Source: a virus. From it: a stretch of DNA of 20,358 nucleotides. The position numbers were made by a program, and so were the translations under genes. Within the stretch, counting starts at the first letter, position 1, and each line of letters opens with the position of its first letter. Positions 1 to 5,926 of the stretch are shown here, piece after piece. The notes beneath the pieces are model-generated. The model searched no databases. It worked only from the letters and a program-made list of their open reading frames with translations, and had not been told where the DNA came from. Location: IMG/VR virus record IMGVR_UViG_3300037296_000248, positions 1 through 20,358 of that record. The stretch is one strand, 5' to 3'.

Positions 1-73
1 ATTCGGCTTGCGTGTGAGCATCACCGAATAGATCAAACGGGTTTTGTTGTGCTGCTGTATTCATCGAGTCCAT
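1..73 (-). CDS. N-terminus of an unknown protein (partial)
   Basis: The minus strand opens a reading frame with ATG at 71-73 that continues off the left edge. Only 24 residues are visible, beginning MDSMNTAAQQNPFDLFGDAH, and they show no recognisable domain. A purine-rich GGGACGG sits directly before the ATG. An internal ATG three codons later (62-64) could be the true start. It follows the small membrane gene at 95-256 in the same direction with a 21-base gap, so the two are probably co-transcribed. Identity cannot be decided from this fragment. Confidence 0.5.
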   Translation of the reverse strand, partial: MDSMNTAAQQNPFDLFGDAHTQAE

Positions 74-94
74 CCGTCCCTTAAGTAGTTAAAG

Positions 95-256
95 TTAAAA
101 TTCGTCAAGCAAAGGCTGAATTGCCTCACGGACGTTGCGTTTTTGGTAAATTGCCAGTGCTGCTGTTCCTGCAATCATGAACAGCCAAGCGAAGATGAAG
201 AGAAAGCAAAGGCCTACAGCGAAGCCAATGAAGAAGAGTGCGTTTGCTGAGTCCAT
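95..256 (-). CDS. 53-aa single-helix membrane peptide
   Basis: A short minus-strand frame encodes 53 residues. Residues about 5-36 are strongly hydrophobic (ALFFIGFAVGLCFLFIFAWL, then more) and should form one long or two short membrane helices. A charged tail follows (YQKRNVREAIQPLLDEF). The start is well supported: TTAGGAGG lies about 7 bases upstream and overlaps the stop codon of the AlpA-like gene, so translation is probably coupled to it. I do not recognise the family. Its place beside the regulator suggests a small early or lysogenic membrane protein, but this is inference only. Confidence 0.6.
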   Translation of the reverse strand: MDSANALFFIGFAVGLCFLFIFAWLFMIAGTAALAIYQKRNVREAIQPLLDEF

Positions 257-266
257 TGCTTGCCTC

Positions 267-482
267 CTAAGCGCTTGCTGTTTTTTGTGCTGTATAAGCC
301 ATTGGGTTTGCTAGAAAGCGGTCTATTTCACTTTCAGGCCAGCCAACTCGATTAGTGCTGATTTGAATTGCTTGCGGGAATTGATTTGCTCGCATTTTGC
401 GGTAGATGGTTGTACGAGCTAATGTGGTGCGACGCTCCACCTCAGTTCGACTAAGCAATGCGACGGGTTTAGTCTCATTCAT
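267..482 (-). CDS. AlpA-family DNA-binding regulator / excisionase-type protein
   Basis: The 71-residue product beginning MNETKPVALLSRTEV matches the short AlpA/MerR-like winged-helix class: a recognition segment (TTLARTTIYRKMRANQFPQA), then the typical wing and end (GWPESEIDRFLANPMA). Members regulate integrase or prophage genes or act as excisionases. The frame extends 26 codons further upstream to 560, but the ATG at 480-482 is preferred because AGGAG lies 6-7 bases before it and homology-like sequence starts there. It is the first gene of a leftward group whose later members leave the window, the direction in which an integrase would be expected. Role as Xis versus transcriptional activator cannot be separated here. 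Confidence 0.8.
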   Translation of the reverse strand: MNETKPVALLSRTEVERRTTLARTTIYRKMRANQFPQAIQISTNRVGWPESEIDRFLANPMAYTAQKTASA

Positions 483-669
483 AATGTTCTCCTGTGGTTT
501 TCTGGCTGCGCACTCGTGGAATGCGTACTCAGAAAAAACATGGTTAGACATGCCCATCACACCTATCCCTAACTCAGAGAGATTCGGTCACAGCTCGCAC
601 CTATGGTTTATCGCCTTACCTGGCAACTTGGTGGTCTTTGCTGGAGCGGTTCGCCGCTTCGATGGGATA

Positions 670-699
670 AAGATACCTAAATGATATATAATTAGTCAA
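670..699 (-). promoter_or_regulatory. Candidate sigma70 promoter for the AlpA-like gene
   Basis: On the minus strand TTGACT (694-699) and TATCTT (670-675) are separated by 18 bases. This would start transcription near 663 and give a leader of about 180 bases before the AlpA-like ATG. It is a consensus match only. Confidence 0.35.
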
Positions 700-721
700 C
701 ATCATTTTGATGTTATTTTTT
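698..721. other. Perfect 7-bp inverted repeat followed by a T-rich run
   Basis: AACATCA-TTT-TGATGTT (698-714) is followed by ATTTTTT. It overlaps the upstream edge of the candidate leftward promoter. It could be an operator for the AlpA-like gene or a weak rightward terminator; there is no GC-rich stem. The rest of 483-820 shows no supported gene. Confidence 0.35.
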
Positions 722-763
722 GGTATTTTTGTGTTTTGTAAAGAAATCAAAATGTTATAGGTG

Positions 764-790
764 AAAAAAAACCGCCTAGTGGGCGGTTTT
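764..790 (-). terminator. Intrinsic terminator of the repressor operon
   Basis: AAAACCGCC (768-776) and GGCGGTTTT (782-790) form a stem with a 5-base loop. Read leftward it is followed by a run of eight T (complement of 764-771), so it ends transcripts from the minus-strand genes at 821-2293. Four T on the other side could make it partly bidirectional. Confidence 0.8.
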
Positions 791-820
791 ATGTATGGGG
801 ATATTTTGGAGTTAGGTGGG

Positions 821-1210
821 CTATATTCTTTTTTTGCCTTCTTTCTCGGCTATGTTGTAATAGTGTTTCCAGTAGGAGTAGGCATCTTGCCAAGACGGGT
901 ATATTTCTTTGAAGAGTATTAGCATTTGATCTGTGTACCAATAATAGTCTTTTGACTCTTTAAACTTAGACCATGAGTCGTCGGGTTGTACTGGTATCAA
1001 ATCAGCATCTATATCAATCGCGCTGCACAGAACTGAAAATTTAGCATGTAGGTTTTGAATTGCTTTTACATGTTTATCTTGGCCGAATAGGTTTTTTTTG
1101 CCAATGGATGAGTGTGCTTTTGCGCACGAAGAGATCAATCCTTTTAGTGCTTTGTAGGTTTTTGGGCGAGGGGTGAAATACATAGTCTCTATGTGTGTAT
1201 TTCTTGGCAT
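821..1210 (-). CDS. Hypothetical 129-aa protein in the lysogenic operon
   Basis: This 129-residue protein is soluble-looking, basic at the N-terminus and rich in aromatic residues near the C-terminus (DYYWYTDQMLILFKEIYPSW, then DAYSYWKHYYN). No signal peptide, membrane helix or known motif is visible. The start has a good site (GGAGAAAGGAG) about 5 bases upstream. It is the last gene of the leftward repressor-lipoprotein unit, 36 bases after the lipoprotein, and ends just before the terminator at 764-790. That position, downstream of a CI-like gene, is typical of genes expressed from the prophage that change the host or block other phages; for this protein that is inference. Confidence 0.7.
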   Translation of the reverse strand: MPRNTHIETMYFTPRPKTYKALKGLISSCAKAHSSIGKKNLFGQDKHVKAIQNLHAKFSVLCSAIDIDADLIPVQPDDSWSKFKESKDYYWYTDQMLILFKEIYPSWQDAYSYWKHYYNIAEKEGKKRI

Positions 1211-1246
1211 AACTCCTTTCTCCTTGTCATCCGAGCATCTGTGTTC

Positions 1247-1528
1247 TTATAAAGAATCAACACATTTGAATTCTAAGGCTGCACTTGCCGATCTAGCTAG
1301 GCCGGAACCTCTCGTTTCAACCTTAATAGTTTCAACGTTTTTATTTTGTTTCTGACAGAATTCATTAGCCTCTATGTAAGCGTCAGCTTTAGCTCCGTCG
1401 CCAGAAACAAACCCAAGCTCAGCGCTTTTTACCGCGACCATGTATGTATTTGATTCCATTTTTACGATGCCTGTACTTCCGCAAGAAGCAACAAGTAAGC
1501 TTGATATTACAACCAAATAAAGTCGCAT
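1247..1528 (-). CDS. Small prophage-encoded lipoprotein
   Basis: The 93-residue product starts MRLYLVVISSLLVASC, a short positively charged n-region, a hydrophobic core and an LVAS-C lipobox with the lipidated cysteine at residue 16. The residue after the cysteine is Gly rather than Asp, so outer-membrane sorting is expected. The mature part of about 78 residues has two further cysteines (C58 and C89 approximately) that could form a disulfide. An AAGGAA site precedes the ATG. It lies 39 bases downstream of the repressor and should be co-transcribed with it. Small phage lipoproteins such as Llp and Cor block receptors of competing phages; a similar role here is possible but unproven. Confidence 0.8.
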   Translation of the reverse strand: MRLYLVVISSLLVASCGSTGIVKMESNTYMVAVKSAELGFVSGDGAKADAYIEANEFCQKQNKNVETIKVETRGSGLARSASAALEFKCVDSL

Positions 1529-1567
1529 TTCCTTACACTCCCTATAATAATATTCAAATATTTTTTC

Positions 1568-2293
1568 TTATAAAACAACTGAGTACCAAAAAACCCGTCC
1601 AATTACCCGTATGTCTCTAGCGGTTTCCCCACTTACTTCTTCATCTTGATAGTCGGGATTGGCAGATCTAATGCGCAAGCCATTAAATGGCATGCGGTAT
1701 AAAAATTTAACACGCAGCAACCCACCGTGATTAATAGCGTACATCTTGCCGTCTTTTATGTGAGTGTCACTTGTATCTAAGCCAACTGTAGATCCGTCTG
1801 GTAAAACGGGCTCCATGCTGTCTCCATTTACTTTGCAGCATGCAGCTGTTGAAGGCGTAACCCCTGCGCCAGCTAGCGTTGATAAATTGAAGCGCAATTG
1901 TTGAGAGGCAATTTCTAGAACGCTGTTAAAACCATTTCCTGCGGATAACTCCACCTCAGTAAAGAATGGCACTTCTATTTCGTCTGAATGAAGCGGCTCA
2001 TCGCTTTCATATACGTCAACATGCCCAAGGCTTGGGCTATGAGTATATGAAGCATTTATTTTTCTTACTTCAGTCGCATCGTGGTCTGTGTCCATCCACC
2101 CTTCAGGCTTATTGAAAGCTTCTTCTATATGGCGCGCCAAATCATGCCCAATCTCACGGATCGGATTTTTTCCTATCACGTTATTGATCTGAGCAGGTGC
2201 CTTGTTAACGAATTCTGAAAACTTCGCCCTGCTAGGGAATTGGCTAGATAAAGCCTTCATGTTTGTGCGTCTGATGTCTTTAATGGTTTTCAT
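1568..2293 (-). CDS. S24-family CI/LexA-like phage repressor
   Basis: This 241-aa protein has the layout of self-cleaving phage repressors. Residues about 10-65 form an N-terminal helix-turn-helix type domain (SRAKFSEFVNKAPAQINNVI). A linker carries a likely Ala-Gly cleavage site (ELSAGNG, A118-G119). The C-terminal peptidase fold has the catalytic serine in VNGDSMEP (S159) and lysine in LRVKFLY (K196), ending in the usual VIGRVFW strand. It would bind the divergent operator region, hold the early promoter off, and be inactivated through RecA during DNA damage. The Shine-Dalgarno before the ATG at 2291-2293 is weak; a start at Met12 is possible but has no better site. Confidence 0.93.
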   Translation of the reverse strand: MKTIKDIRRTNMKALSSQFPSRAKFSEFVNKAPAQINNVIGKNPIREIGHDLARHIEEAFNKPEGWMDTDHDATEVRKINASYTHSPSLGHVDVYESDEPLHSDEIEVPFFTEVELSAGNGFNSVLEIASQQLRFNLSTLAGAGVTPSTAACCKVNGDSMEPVLPDGSTVGLDTSDTHIKDGKMYAINHGGLLRVKFLYRMPFNGLRIRSANPDYQDEEVSGETARDIRVIGRVFWYSVVL

Positions 2294-2311
2294 TTTTTAT
2301 CGCTTTGAAAA

Positions 2312-2390
2312 TTGATAACCAATTAAATCTCTAAATGATGTCTTGATAAACTGCCATAATGGTATTTATAATCCATATCAAATAGATACC
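2312..2390. promoter_or_regulatory. Operator region between repressor and cro-like gene
   Basis: The gap between the divergent repressor and cro-like genes holds repeated TTGATA/TATCAA boxes at 2312-2317, 2343-2348 (direct) and 2376-2381 (inverted). It also has a long inverted repeat, GGTATTTA (2361-2368) with TAGATACC (2383-2390), 7 of 8 bases matching. These overlap the early promoter, as repressor and Cro binding sites should. Which box binds which protein is not known. Confidence 0.5.
2343..2372 (+). promoter_or_regulatory. Early rightward promoter (PR-like)
   Basis: TTGATA (2343-2348) and TATAAT (2367-2372) are separated by 18 bases, a near-consensus sigma70 promoter pointing at the cro-like gene. 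The inverted repeat at 2361-2390 covers the -10 and start site, so bound repressor would block it. Confidence 0.7.
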
Positions 2391-2402
2391 AAGGAGATAT
2401 TC

Positions 2403-2645
2403 ATGAGCCTTTCTAAGTTCATGTCAAGCATGCCCAAAGATAAGAAAGAGGCTTTTGCTAAAGCTGCAAACACAAGTGTCGGCTATCTGAGGTTAATAGT
2501 AGCCGGTGAAAGAAAGCCAAGCATTGAGCTTTGCAAAAATATTGAGCAAGCGTCTAAGAATGCCGTTACTCGCTTTGATTTACGTCCCGATTTTTTCGAA
2601 GACATACCAGAACTAAAAACCAAAACGCCCACAGAGGCGGCTTAA
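2403..2645 (+). CDS. Cro / YdaS-like DNA-binding protein
   Basis: The 80-residue product (start MSLSKFMSSMPKDKKEAFAK) has a helix-turn-helix of the Cro/YdaS type. The segment FAKAANTSVGYLRLIVAGER followed by KPSIELCKNIEQAS gives the two-helix motif and the conserved R-P-S of this family, and RPDFF near the end is also typical. The ATG at 2403 is chosen over an in-frame codon 20 residues upstream because AAGGAGAT lies just before it. As the first gene of the early rightward transcript, divergent from the repressor, it should act as the Cro-type antirepressor that favours the lytic path. Confidence 0.85.
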   Translation: MSLSKFMSSMPKDKKEAFAKAANTSVGYLRLIVAGERKPSIELCKNIEQASKNAVTRFDLRPDFFEDIPELKTKTPTEAA

Positions 2646-2666
2646 CCCTAAGAACAGGAGCTACTT

Positions 2667-2894
2667 ATGCCAGCAGCTAAACCACTAGATCAGCAACACG
2701 TACATGATTACCGCCCTCGATTCACAGACGAAGTGCATGGACAAATCTTGCAGCTTACCGCCGAGCTAACACGACTTAATGGGGGTGAACCTGTCCCTAA
2801 AAATGTTGTGCTTCGTGCTTTAGCTGAGAGACAGATTCAACGCTTACGTCCAAGTGATTTAAACGAAATCTTAACGTCTATCCACGTCAGCTAG
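2667..2894 (+). CDS. Hypothetical early protein, 75 aa
   Basis: A small protein with a good upstream site (ACAGGAG) 21 bases after the cro-like gene. Predicted content is mostly helical (FTDEVHGQILQLTAELTRL, then VPKNVVLRALAERQIQRL). It sits where lambdoid phages carry a CII-type activator, but I see no CII signature, so no function is assigned. The N-terminal 15 residues contain several His/Gln and look disordered. Confidence 0.65.
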   Translation: MPAAKPLDQQHVHDYRPRFTDEVHGQILQLTAELTRLNGGEPVPKNVVLRALAERQIQRLRPSDLNEILTSIHVS

Positions 2895-2915
2895 AAGGGA
2901 CGTAAGGGGGATATT

Positions 2916-3137
2916 TTGAGCAATGAAACACAGCCTTTGTTAGTTCAAGTGAGCGAAGAGTTTGCGGAGGTGTTGGATTCGTTCGCTAGTGCGACGGATC
3001 AAACACCTACCGAGGCGATGGAGCTGCTTGTTACAGATGGCTTGGAAGAGGCTTTTCGAGATCCGAGCTTCTTGCACGATCTACTTGAAGACTGCCAGGT
3101 ATTAATGGGTAAAAAAGAGCCGGTCATTCTTCATTAG
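2916..3137 (+). CDS. Hypothetical early protein, 73 aa, TTG start
   Basis: The frame begins at TTG (2916-2918), supported by AAGGGGG (2904-2910) five bases upstream; no in-frame ATG lies nearby, and the ATG at 2923 is out of frame. The product is acidic (VQVSEEFAEVLDSFASATDQ, TPTEAMELLVTDGLEEAF), with a beta-strand then helix-helix outline reminiscent of ribbon-helix-helix proteins. It is not a clear family member. It is the last gene before the early terminator at 3168. Confidence 0.6.
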   Translation: MSNETQPLLVQVSEEFAEVLDSFASATDQTPTEAMELLVTDGLEEAFRDPSFLHDLLEDCQVLMGKKEPVILH

Positions 3138-3167
3138 AGGGACTAGGGGAAATTGAAGCCAATAAAA

Positions 3168-3195
3168 AAGCCCAGATGGCGGTCTGGGCTTCTTT
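3168..3195 (+). terminator. Early-operon terminator
   Basis: AAGCCCAGA (3168-3176) pairs with TCTGGGCTT (3183-3191) around a 6-base loop, followed by CTTT. It lies 30 bases after the 73-aa gene and before the replication genes, the place of a tR1-like terminator. The T run is short, so it may be partial. Confidence 0.65.
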
Positions 3196-3238
3196 CGGCT
3201 TTGTATGCAAATAAAACCGTATTTCTAAGGAATTTAGT

Positions 3239-3388
3239 ATGCAAATTAAACAGATGTTTTTCAAGTCAATTCGTAAGGTGTCAGCATTTTTAATGCTTTG
3301 GGCCCCATGTTCTTTGGTGTTTAAAGCGCATTTTTGGGCATGTAAAAAGTTGGATCGTCAGCAAGTGACTAAGGCGGTGGTGTTATGA
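3239..3388 (+). CDS. 49-aa peptide upstream of the replication genes
   Basis: ATG at 3239 with TAAGGA about 8 bases upstream opens a 49-residue frame. A hydrophobic stretch (VSAFLMLWAPCSLVFKAHFW) is flanked by basic residues at both ends, suggesting a small membrane-associated peptide. Its TGA overlaps the ATG of the next gene (ATGA at 3385-3388), so it may also serve to couple translation. No family is recognised. A 10-base repeat, GTATGCAAAT, occurs at its start and 34 bases upstream. Confidence 0.45.
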   Translation: MQIKQMFFKSIRKVSAFLMLWAPCSLVFKAHFWACKKLDRQQVTKAVVL

Positions 3389-3660
3389 GTATGCAGCTTC
3401 TTCAAGTGGTTATGAATACTCAGTTTGATAGCCCTAAATACAAGCTGATGCTTGCGCAAATGGCACATACAGCGGATGAAAACGACACTTGTCACACTGC
3501 TATTGGTGACATAGCCAAACAGTGTTGCTTAAACCTTGGCAAAACCTTTCAGTGCATCCAAGAGCTTGAGCAAGGTGGCTATCTGAAAATTGAGAAAAAT
3601 ATTAGGGACGTTTGTTTTAAATTGAATCCTGCCCGTATATCAGAGAAAGGGGCTCATTAG
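3385..3660 (+). CDS. Small winged-helix DNA-binding protein
   Basis: The 91-aa product reads as a single winged helix-turn-helix: first helix FDSPKYKLMLAQMAHTADE, recognition region HTAIGDIAKQCCLNLGKTFQ, then a helix and wing (CIQELEQGGYLKIEKN). The same fold type opens the next gene (aligned phrases such as LLSMADRAGEDHTCWPSIAR), so the two look like relatives, one of them reduced to the DNA-binding part. It overlaps the 49-aa frame by four bases, and its stop is two bases before the next ATG. It likely acts in replication initiation or its control. Confidence 0.7.
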   Translation: MSMQLLQVVMNTQFDSPKYKLMLAQMAHTADENDTCHTAIGDIAKQCCLNLGKTFQCIQELEQGGYLKIEKNIRDVCFKLNPARISEKGAH

Positions 3661-3662
3661 TA

Positions 3663-4460
3663 ATGAGTGTAGATGCAACGCGTTGGGCTTGGTTAGCAAG
3701 CCCAACCAAATCGTCCGAATTGCTTGTGCTGCTTTCAATGGCAGATAGAGCGGGAGAAGACCACACTTGTTGGCCTTCCATAGCTCGCATGGTCAAAGAC
3801 ACAAAGCTGAATGAAAAAACAGTTAATACGGCGCTTAAAGGACTTGTTGAGCAAGGTTTGATTTGCGATACCGGTCGTAGAGTAGGGAGTACTGGGCGCG
3901 TAAAAGTGTATCAGTTAGTAGGTGTTTTAGGTCGTGACGAGCAATTAGAAAAAACAACAAGGCCTAAAAAGAAGGGAAAAAAGAATACATCCGAAATAGG
4001 GGGGATTAAATCTAATACCCCCAAAAACGGAATACTTCCAATTTTACCGTCTAATACCCCCGAAATTGGGGGGACTAAATACCCCCAAAATAGGGGGTCA
4101 GAACCTATCACTTTAGAACCTAACAAAGAACCTAACACTTCTTTGAGTTCGCCTCCGGCAAACGCCCCAACAAAAACCAAACAGTCTTGTGTGTTTCCAA
4201 AAGACTTTGCGGTTGATCAAACCATGGTGAATTGGCTGAACGAAAAGGGGATTACCGCACCTTGGCAACTCGAAACGGAAAAGTTTGCTAATCACCACAT
4301 TGCTAAAGGCTCAGTTTTCAAGGATTGGCGAGCGGCATGGCGAACGTGGATGTTGAACTCAATTAAATATCAGGTTCCAGCCCAACAGCAGGCGGCAATC
4401 AAAACTGGACGAGAGGCTGTGCAAGATGCTCTTGGCGATATTCACAACACGGATTGGTGA
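3663..4460 (+). CDS. O-like phage replication initiation protein
   Basis: This 265-aa protein has three parts. Residues 1-85 form a winged helix (WPSIARMVKDTKLNEKTVNT, then GLVEQGLI and a GRVKVYQL wing). Residues about 95-165 form a low-complexity, Asn/Pro/Gly/Lys-rich linker with repeated N-T-P-x-x-G-G type units. Residues about 175-245 form a conserved C-terminal domain (FPKDFAVD, then HIAKGSVFKDWRAAWRTWML). This is the architecture of lambda O-type or DnaT-like initiators that bind the origin and recruit helicase. The linker DNA contains the iteron-like repeats listed separately. No helicase or helicase loader gene follows, so host DnaB/DnaC-type functions are probably used. Confidence 0.8.
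   Translation: MSVDATRWAWLASPTKSSELLVLLSMADRAGEDHTCWPSIARMVKDTKLNEKTVNTALKGLVEQGLICDTGRRVGSTGRVKVYQLVGVLGRDEQLEKTTRPKKKGKKNTSEIGGIKSNTPKNGILPILPSNTPEIGGTKYPQNRGSEPITLEPNKEPNTSLSSPPANAPTKTKQSCVFPKDFAVDQTMVNWLNEKGITAPWQLETEKFANHHIAKGSVFKDWRAAWRTWMLNSIKYQVPAQQQAAIKTGREAVQDALGDIHNTDW
3989..4100. repeat. Iteron-like G/C-tract repeats, probable phage origin
   Basis: Within the linker of the replication gene, six C5/G5-6 boxes with A/T-rich flanks are clustered. AATACCCCC[AG]AAA occurs three times in direct orientation (about 4013, 4052 and 4079), with inverted copies at about 3993-4005, 4062-4076 and 4090-4098. Two pairs make palindromes: CCCCCGAAATTGGGGG (4056-4071) and ACCCCCAAAATAGGGGGT (4081-4098). 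A purine/A-rich stretch lies just upstream (3948-3988). Lambda and many other phages keep their origin iterons inside the initiator gene, which supports reading this as the origin; this is inference. Confidence 0.6.
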
Positions 4461-4469
4461 GGAGGAAAT

Positions 4470-5459
4470 ATGGGACAGTCAGTTATTGCATCAGATAAAA
4501 ACGTATCGGATTTAGATATTAAGGTTTTCTTGGCTGAACAGCGAATTGTTGAATGGTACGAGCATTTCGATGGTCAGGTTTATATCTCATTTTCGGGCGG
4601 CAAAGACAGCACTGTTTTAGCTGAGTTAGTTTGGTCGATTTATCCAGAAGTACCTGCTGTGTTTTCTAATACTGGGCTTGAATATCCTGAGATTGTTCAG
4701 TTTGTTAAGTGGAAGCAGAAACAAGGATACCCAATCGTAATTGTTAGACCAAAAAAGACGTTTCGTGATGTGGTTATGAATGATGGCTTCCCGCTGATCA
4801 GTAAGAAGGTAGCTGAAATGGTATCTCGCTTTTATAACCCGTTGCCAAGCAATGAGGCGACACGAAGTCTTTATTTAACTGGAATTCGAAAAGATGGCGT
4901 TTTTAGTAAAGGGAGCAAACTTCCTGAACGTTGGAAAAAGTTAATAGATGCCCCTTTTAAAGTGACGGCCAGCTGCTGCGATTCTCTTAAAAAAGAGCCG
5001 TTCCGTCGATATATAAAAGAAACTGGGCGAATGCCTTATAGCGGGGTTATGTCGTCCGAGGGTGGTCGTCGAGGAATGATGAAAACCTGTAATTCATTTG
5101 ATGGGAAAGATCCTCAGTCTAAGCCTATGTTGCCTTGGAGCGAGGATGATGTGTGGCAGTACATTCGAGAAAACAATATTGAGTATTGCAGCGTCTACGA
5201 CGACAGAACGGTTAATGGCGTGTTTGTTGAAGGTGAAAAGCGAACAGGTTGTATGTTCTGTGCTTACGGTGCGCATCTAGAGAAAGGTGAAAATCGTTTT
5301 CAGCGCATGGCAATTACTCATCCAAAGCTTTGGAATTACTGCATTAACAAGTTGGGCATGGCGGAGGCGCTGGATTTTATCGGTGTTGATTATATGCCAT
5401 CAAGTCAAAAGCATGTAGAGAACAAACAATTGGAGTTGTTTGATCCTAAGAATTTATAG
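4470..5459 (+). CDS. Phage PAPS-reductase-family (PP-loop) protein
   Basis: The 329-residue protein has the PP-loop ATP-binding motif SGGKDS at 42-47 and a following FSNTGLEYPE strand typical of the phosphoadenosine phosphosulfate reductase/DndC superfamily. Cysteines at 169-170, C207, a CMFC pair at 261-264 and C291 could hold an iron-sulfur cluster or zinc; the CxxC is in RTGCMFCAYG. Such proteins activate sulfur or adenylate a substrate; phage versions are common but their substrate is unknown. No dnd partner genes are nearby, so DNA phosphorothioation is not supported. The start has AGGAGGAAAT upstream, nine bases after the replication gene. Longer than CysH (about 240 aa) because of a C-terminal extension. 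Confidence 0.85.
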   Translation: MGQSVIASDKNVSDLDIKVFLAEQRIVEWYEHFDGQVYISFSGGKDSTVLAELVWSIYPEVPAVFSNTGLEYPEIVQFVKWKQKQGYPIVIVRPKKTFRDVVMNDGFPLISKKVAEMVSRFYNPLPSNEATRSLYLTGIRKDGVFSKGSKLPERWKKLIDAPFKVTASCCDSLKKEPFRRYIKETGRMPYSGVMSSEGGRRGMMKTCNSFDGKDPQSKPMLPWSEDDVWQYIRENNIEYCSVYDDRTVNGVFVEGEKRTGCMFCAYGAHLEKGENRFQRMAITHPKLWNYCINKLGMAEALDFIGVDYMPSSQKHVENKQLELFDPKNL

Positions 5460-5529
5460 GGACTCAGGGCAAGGGGCGTAGTGTCCCGAAAACCACGAAC
5501 ATTACGATTTGAATTGCGGGTGAAATGAT

Positions 5530-5922
5530 ATGACAGATAAGAAAACGATTGGAGCCGTACCAAACATGCTTGGCAAGCTTAGTAAGCATGAGGTTGATGA
5601 ATTGGCTAAATACTCACTTGATCTTCAAGCGGAGGCTTCGCAACGGATATACACGCAGCAAATTCATCGAAACGCATTAGATACATTACTGCAAGATTTA
5701 ATGGAATTGAGAAGTAAGAACCGAGGTGCTCGATTTATTATTTTTGTATCAACTCGTTATTGGGGAATAATTGGCTCCTCTCGAATACATACGGAGGAAA
5801 TTGATAAGCACGGTACATTGCTTGGTTGCAAGCTGATGATATTTGAAGATGCGCCAACATTCGATCTCAAGACTCAAACACGGGATGAAGGCTATTACAT
5901 CCATTGCGTGAAACCGAGGTAA
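5530..5922 (+). CDS. Hypothetical early protein, 130 aa
   Basis: No family is recognised. The first half is helical and polar (LSKHEVDELAKYSLDLQAEA), the second beta-rich (FIIFVSTRYWGIIGSSRIHT and LGCKLMIFEDAP), with no signal peptide or membrane helix. The Shine-Dalgarno is weak (GGGTGA). It stops four bases before the ninB-like ATG and so belongs to the same operon. A 70-base gap with no clear signal separates it from the PAPS-reductase-family gene. Confidence 0.65.
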   Translation: MTDKKTIGAVPNMLGKLSKHEVDELAKYSLDLQAEASQRIYTQQIHRNALDTLLQDLMELRSKNRGARFIIFVSTRYWGIIGSSRIHTEEIDKHGTLLGCKLMIFEDAPTFDLKTQTRDEGYYIHCVKPR

Positions 5923-5926
5923 GACG

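Noticed and set aside
406-684. Plus-strand 92-codon frame opposite the AlpA-like gene.
   Set aside because: It overlaps a well-supported gene on the other strand and has no Shine-Dalgarno or recognisable content.
3989-4100. CRISPR-like or tandem repeat array.
   Set aside because: The boxes are short, in both orientations and unevenly spaced within a coding linker; no spacers or cas genes are seen.
4470-5459. DndC-type phosphorothioation system or BREX/Ssp defence component.
   Set aside because: Only the PP-loop protein is present; no dndB, dndD, dndE or restriction partner lies nearby.
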